The notes beneath the pieces are model-generated. The model did not search any database. It was not told the origin of the DNA and was given only the letters and a program-made list of their open reading frames with translations. Shown here one piece after another: positions 60,425-64,000 of a stretch of 64,000 nucleotides of DNA (within the stretch, counting starts at the first letter, position 1; the number at the start of each line of letters is the position of its first letter). The DNA comes from Rhizobium freirei PRF 81. Its GTDB lineage: Bacteria > Pseudomonadota > Alphaproteobacteria > Rhizobiales > Rhizobiaceae. The stretch spans positions 143,288 through 207,287 of the forward strand of contig NZ_AQHN01000054.1 in NCBI RefSeq assembly GCF_000359745.1, given 5' to 3'. The translations under genes and the position numbers were made by a program.

Positions 60425-61333
60425 GTGCAGCACAAGAGGAAGGCCGCCGTCATCGGCTTGGGGTCCATGGGTTGGGGCGCTGCCCTGTCGCTCCTCAAAG
60501 CGGGTTTTACCGTGCGCGGATGCGATGTTCGAAGCGATGTCCTCGCCCGCTTTGCCGAGAACGGCGGCACATCCTGCACGACGCCGGCATCTGCGGCGGA
60601 AGATGCCGACGCGATCCTCGTCTATGTCGTCAACAGCAGGCAGGTCGAAGATGTTCTTTTCGGGCAGAACGGCGCGTTGGAAACCGCGCAGGCCTCGACG
60701 GTATTTCTGCTCTGCACCACTATGGCTCCCAGCGCCACGACAGCCATCGCCGAAAGGCTGGAAGCATCCGGCATGCGCGTCGTCGATGCCCCGGTTTCGG
60801 GCGGCCATGTTCGCGCGCTATCAGGCGAGATCACCGTCATGGCGTCAGGCACGCCCGAGGCCTTCGATCAAGCATCCACGGTCCTCGATGCGATCTCGGC
60901 CAAGGTCTTCCGGCTCGGCGACCGCCCCGGTCCGGGCTCGCAAGTCAAGATGATCAACCAGTTGCTTGCCGGTGTGCACATCGCCGCGACAGCCGAAGCC
61001 ATGACCCTTGCCGCCAAGGCCGGCATCGATCTGCAGACGCTCTACGACGTGATTCGCGTTTCCGCCGGCTCGTCCTGGATGTTCGAGAACCGCGGCGAGC
61101 ACATCGTATCCGGCGATTATACCCCGCGCTCGGCGGTCAATATCTTCGTCAAGGACCTTGGCATCGTGACGGCCGAGGCCGGCAAAGCCGGAGCGGTCAC
61201 CCCGCTCGCCACTGCAGCGCTTGACCTCTTCGTCGAAGCATCGGAAGCCGGCCTGGGTCTGGAGGACGATGCCGCAGTTGCAAAAATCCTGGCCGCCAAG
61301 AGCGGAGCGAGCCTTCCGGGCGTAGGGGACTAG
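60425..61333 (+). CDS. ltnD: L-threonate dehydrogenase LtnD, 302 aa, GTG start
   Basis: A beta-hydroxyacid dehydrogenase: AAVIGLGSMGWGAALSLLKAGFTVRGCDVR is the NAD-binding start, DAPVSGGHVRALSGEITVMASG the substrate loop, and GPGSQVKMINQLLAGVHIAATAEAM carries the catalytic lysine. Within this family, next to otnK, otnC and otnI, it corresponds to LtnD, which oxidises L-threonate to 2-oxo-tetronate. GAGG seven bases ahead of GTG 60425 sets the start; no upstream ATG gives a proper fold. It is the first gene of the operon and lies just after the LacI operator. Confidence 0.88.
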   Translation: MQHKRKAAVIGLGSMGWGAALSLLKAGFTVRGCDVRSDVLARFAENGGTSCTTPASAAEDADAILVYVVNSRQVEDVLFGQNGALETAQASTVFLLCTTMAPSATTAIAERLEASGMRVVDAPVSGGHVRALSGEITVMASGTPEAFDQASTVLDAISAKVFRLGDRPGPGSQVKMINQLLAGVHIAATAEAMTLAAKAGIDLQTLYDVIRVSAGSSWMFENRGEHIVSGDYTPRSAVNIFVKDLGIVTAEAGKAGAVTPLATAALDLFVEASEAGLGLEDDAAVAKILAAKSGASLPGVGD

Positions 61334-61336
61334 GCA

Positions 61337-62611
61337 ATGACGCTCCTGCTTGGCTGCATCGCGGATGACTTCACCGGGGCGACCGATCTTGCCGCTCTCC
61401 TCGCCCGCAGCGGATTGCCTGTTTCGCTGCGGATCGGCATACCGCGGGAGAAGCGAGATCCGAACGACACGGCAGCCTTCGAGGTCATCGCCTTGAAATG
61501 CCGGACCTCGCCGGTCGATCTCGCCGTCGAGCAGGCTCGTCAGGCGCTCGCATGGCTGAAGGAAGCAGGCGCCAGCCGCTTTTTCTGGAAATATTGCTCG
61601 ACATTCGACAGTACGGCCGAAGGCAATATCGGACCGATCGCGGACATGCTGCTGACGGAAACGGGCGCGAGGCAGACGATCTATTGTCCAGCCTTTCCAG
61701 AGAACGGCCGCAGCGTGTTTATGGGCCATCTCTTCGTTGGAGAACAGCTTCTGTCGGAAAGCCCAATGAAGGACCATCCGCTCACTCCGATGCGCGATTC
61801 GAATCTTGTCCGGCTTCTGACGCCACAAGTGGCCGGCGATGTCGGCCTTGCCAATCACAATATCGTCTCGAAGGGCCTGACGGCGCTGCGGGCGAGGCTG
61901 GCGCAACTCAGCCACGACGGCATCCGGCATGTGATCGTCGATGCCGTTGGCGACGATGATCTCGGCACGATCGCCGCCGCATCGTTCGACATGCCGCTGC
62001 TGACGGGTGGCAGCGCAATCGCCGGCCAGCTTCCGCCGCTTTACCTGGAACAAGGGCTGGCAAGCCGCGCGGCCCATAGACGGGCACTGCCGAAGGTCGC
62101 CGGCGGGGCGGTCGTTCTATCCGGCAGTTGCTCTGCCATGACACGCCGACAGGTCGCCAACTATGCGGAACAAGTCGCAAGCCTGCGGCTGGACCCCATC
62201 GCGCTCGCCGAAGGCGGCGCGGCAGCAGCCCGCGAATGGCTGCGTCGGCAATCCCCCGATGCACCCAGGCTCATCTACGCGACCGCCGAACCCGAGGACG
62301 TGCGGCAGGCACAGGAGCGATTGGGTCGGGAAAAAGCGGGTCAGGTGGTCGAAGAGGCGCTTTCCGAGATTGCCCGCGACGCCTTTGATTACGGGACGCG
62401 CCGCTTCGTCGTCGCCGGCGGGGAGACCTCGGGCGCGATCACGCAGGCGCTCGGCGTCACGCAACTATCGATCGGCCCGGAAATAGCGTCGGGCGTCCCA
62501 TGGACCTTCGCAACCGTCGAAGGAGAGACGATCGCACTTGCGCTGAAATCGGGCAACTTCGGCGGCGAAACCTTCTTCACGGACGCTTTTGACCGATTGG
62601 GTGCGACATGA
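61337..62611 (+). CDS. otnK: 3-oxo-tetronate kinase OtnK (DUF1537 family), 424 aa
   Basis: The four-carbon acid-sugar kinase family is recognised by LGCIADDFTGATDLAALLARSGLPVSLRIG at the N-terminus, the FFWKYCSTFDSTAEGNIGPIADMLL segment and the C-terminal nucleotide-binding part, with FVVAGGETSGAITQALGV and LALKSGNFGGETFF. It phosphorylates 3-oxo-tetronate at O4. The ATG is three bases after the ltnD stop, and its own stop overlaps the otnC start by ATGA. The assignment rests on the family and on the complete set of partner genes. Confidence 0.9.
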   Translation: MTLLLGCIADDFTGATDLAALLARSGLPVSLRIGIPREKRDPNDTAAFEVIALKCRTSPVDLAVEQARQALAWLKEAGASRFFWKYCSTFDSTAEGNIGPIADMLLTETGARQTIYCPAFPENGRSVFMGHLFVGEQLLSESPMKDHPLTPMRDSNLVRLLTPQVAGDVGLANHNIVSKGLTALRARLAQLSHDGIRHVIVDAVGDDDLGTIAAASFDMPLLTGGSAIAGQLPPLYLEQGLASRAAHRRALPKVAGGAVVLSGSCSAMTRRQVANYAEQVASLRLDPIALAEGGAAAAREWLRRQSPDAPRLIYATAEPEDVRQAQERLGREKAGQVVEEALSEIARDAFDYGTRRFVVAGGETSGAITQALGVTQLSIGPEIASGVPWTFATVEGETIALALKSGNFGGETFFTDAFDRLGAT

Positions 62612-63258
62612 GCGAAGAAGCCAGCTTGCGCGAGCAAATCTGCATGATGGCCAAATCGCTTTACGATCGCGGCCTGACCGCCGGCTCCTCCGGCAATATT
62701 TCCGCGCGCCTCAGCGACGGGCGCCTGCTGGTGACGCCGACGGGCAGCTCCTTCGGACGCCTCGACCCCGCACGCCTCTCGCTGTTCGATAGCGAAGGAC
62801 GCCTGATCGGTGGCGATAAGCCGACGAAGGAAATGCCGCTGCATGCGGCCTTCTACGAGACGCGGCCGAAAAAGACAGGCGCCGTGGTGCATCTTCACTC
62901 CAGCCATTCGGTTGCACTCTCGATCTTGCCCGACGTCGATACCGACAACATGCTGCCACCGTTGACGGCCTATTCGATCATGAAGCTCGGCAAGGTGAAG
63001 CTTCTGCCCTATTTCATGCCGGGCGATCCGGCCATGGGCGATGCCATTCGCGGCCTTGCCGGCAAGCGCAGCGCCGTGATGCTGGCCGCGCACGGACCTG
63101 TGGTCTCGGCCAAGGATCTGGCAGCGGCGGTTTATGCGATAGAGGAATTGGAGGAGACGGCAAAGCTTGCCATGCTGACGCGCGGGGCCAATCCTTGCCT
63201 GCTGACGGATGCGCAGATCGCCGATCTCGTTCGCACCTACGATGTGGAGTGGGACTGA
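62608..63258 (+). CDS. otnC: 3-oxo-tetronate 4-phosphate decarboxylase OtnC (class II aldolase fold), 216 aa
   Basis: A class II aldolase/adducin-type protein: LTAGSSGNISARLSDGRLLVTPTGSSFGRL, the metal-binding VVHLHSSHSVALSIL and the later MLAAHGPVVSAKDLAAAVYAIEELEETAKLA. With OtnK it converts 3-oxo-tetronate 4-phosphate to dihydroxyacetone phosphate and CO2. It is coupled to otnK by ATGA and is followed by otnI two bases after its stop. Confidence 0.9.
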   Translation: MSEEASLREQICMMAKSLYDRGLTAGSSGNISARLSDGRLLVTPTGSSFGRLDPARLSLFDSEGRLIGGDKPTKEMPLHAAFYETRPKKTGAVVHLHSSHSVALSILPDVDTDNMLPPLTAYSIMKLGKVKLLPYFMPGDPAMGDAIRGLAGKRSAVMLAAHGPVVSAKDLAAAVYAIEELEETAKLAMLTRGANPCLLTDAQIADLVRTYDVEWD

Positions 63259-63260
63259 AC

Positions 63261-64000
63261 ATGCTGCGCTTTTCGGCCAATCTGGGCTTTCTTTGGCAGG
63301 AGCTTCCCCTTCCAGACGCGATCCGCGCCGCCAAAGCAGCCGGCTTCGACGCCGTGGAATGCCACTATCCCTATGACATCTCGCGTGAAGCGGTACGCCG
63401 GGCGCTGGTCGAAACCGGTCTTCCCATGCTCGGCCTCAATACCGCCCGTGGCAATGTCGCGGCTGGCGACAATGGTCTGGCGGCCATTCCGGGACGCGAG
63501 GACGAAGCGCGCCATGTCATCGATCAGGCGATCGATTACGCTGGCGCCATCGGCGCGCGAAACGTGCATGTGATGGCCGGTAAAGCCGCCGGTGACGAGG
63601 CGCGAACCACCTTCATCGCCAACCTGCGCTACGCCTGCGACCGCGCCGGCAAGCTTGGCGTGACCGTGCTGATCGAGCCGTTGAACCATCGTGACGCGCC
63701 GGGCTATTTCCTGGAGACCACGGATCAGGCGCTCGATATCATAGCTGCGGTGGACACGGAGAACATCAAATTGATGTTCGATTGCTACCACATCCAGATC
63801 ATGGAGGGCGACCTGACGCACCGGCTGCAGGCGCATATGGCGGCGATCGGCCACATCCAGATTGCCGCCGTTCCGGATCGGCGTGAACCGGATCACGGCG
63901 AGATCGACTACCGTCACATTCTGCAGCTCCTGGAAACGCTTGGCTATGACAAGCCGATCGGCGCGGAATATCGGCCGGCAACCACGACGGAGGCCGGGTT
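63261..64000 (+). CDS. otnI: 2-oxo-tetronate isomerase OtnI (hydroxypyruvate isomerase-like), 3' truncated by window
   Basis: The frame runs to the end of the window without a stop. LRFSANLGFLWQELPLPDAIRAAKAAGFDAVECHYPYDI and later GVTVLIEPLNHRDAPGYFLETTDQALDII, LMFDCYHIQIMEGDL and GHIQIAAVPDRREPDHGEIDY are the hydroxypyruvate-isomerase barrel with its metal ligands. About 246 of an expected 260 codons are visible. In the tetronate pathway it moves the keto group from C2 to C3, so OtnK can act on its product. Confidence 0.88.
   Translation, partial: MLRFSANLGFLWQELPLPDAIRAAKAAGFDAVECHYPYDISREAVRRALVETGLPMLGLNTARGNVAAGDNGLAAIPGREDEARHVIDQAIDYAGAIGARNVHVMAGKAAGDEARTTFIANLRYACDRAGKLGVTVLIEPLNHRDAPGYFLETTDQALDIIAAVDTENIKLMFDCYHIQIMEGDLTHRLQAHMAAIGHIQIAAVPDRREPDHGEIDYRHILQLLETLGYDKPIGAEYRPATTTEAG

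Noticed and set aside
1..64000. CRISPR arrays, tRNA or rRNA genes, integrases and intact insertion sequences
   Set aside because: I looked for regularly spaced repeats, cloverleaf-like arms and transposase motifs and found none.

Overview
The window looks like part of a large replicon of a Rhizobium/Agrobacterium-type alphaproteobacterium. The evidence is the high-GC coding with strong third-position bias, the density of ABC importers and LysR/GntR/LacI/TetR/AraC regulators, many four-base ATGA stop/start overlaps, and short palindromic intergenic elements of the kind common in Rhizobiaceae. It is almost entirely catabolic and transport accessory content. I see no rRNA, tRNA, CRISPR array, phage or intact insertion sequence.

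Layout. 1-1483: end of a PAS-GGDEF protein and a small MscS channel. 1668-2759: a flavin monooxygenase of the LLM class. 2872-13268: a lysine-catabolism block. It holds a LysR regulator, 2-oxoadipate dioxygenase/decarboxylase HglS, an ALDH7-type aminoadipate-semialdehyde dehydrogenase, a class I aminotransferase, a fused D-2-hydroxyglutarate dehydrogenase, a lysine 6-dehydrogenase/saccharopine-dehydrogenase-like enzyme, and a divergent Lrp regulator. Together they can take lysine to 2-oxoglutarate. 13655-17622: two small exported proteins, a second LLM enzyme and a globin-coupled chemoreceptor. 17731-20978: ampR divergent from a class A beta-lactamase, followed by a class C (AmpC) enzyme. 21071-22173: small hypothetical genes.

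22240-31594: a branched-chain-type ABC importer divergent from a GntR regulator and a tightly coupled cassette of poorly characterised enzymes (DUF3830-like, TIGR04076-like, aldo/keto reductase, NTF2-like), its binding protein and a FAD amine oxidase. 31758-43474: an organosulfur-type region. It has two SfnB/DszC-like flavoenzymes, a nucleobase permease, two sugar-type binding proteins, a ribose-type ABC transporter and an NtaA/DmoA-like monooxygenase. 43512-45656: TetR and a cytochrome P450, with two tandem palindromic operators between them.

45707-56496: a D-peptide utilisation island. It has a membrane dipeptidase, a complete dipeptide ABC importer, a D-aminopeptidase-like serine hydrolase, a LysR regulator, a D-amino-acid transaminase-like enzyme and a DmpA-type P1 peptidase. 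57083-58760: an AraC regulator and a small hypothetical protein. 59259-64000: a LacI regulator with a perfect 26-bp palindromic operator, controlling ltnD-otnK-otnC-otnI (threonate/tetronate catabolism). The last gene runs off the window.

The most interesting systems are the one-locus lysine-to-2-oxoglutarate route through D-2-hydroxyglutarate, the D-peptide island, the orphan-enzyme cassette with its own importer, and the tandem class A/class C beta-lactamases sharing one AmpR. All functional calls rest on motif and family recognition by eye. No database search was run.
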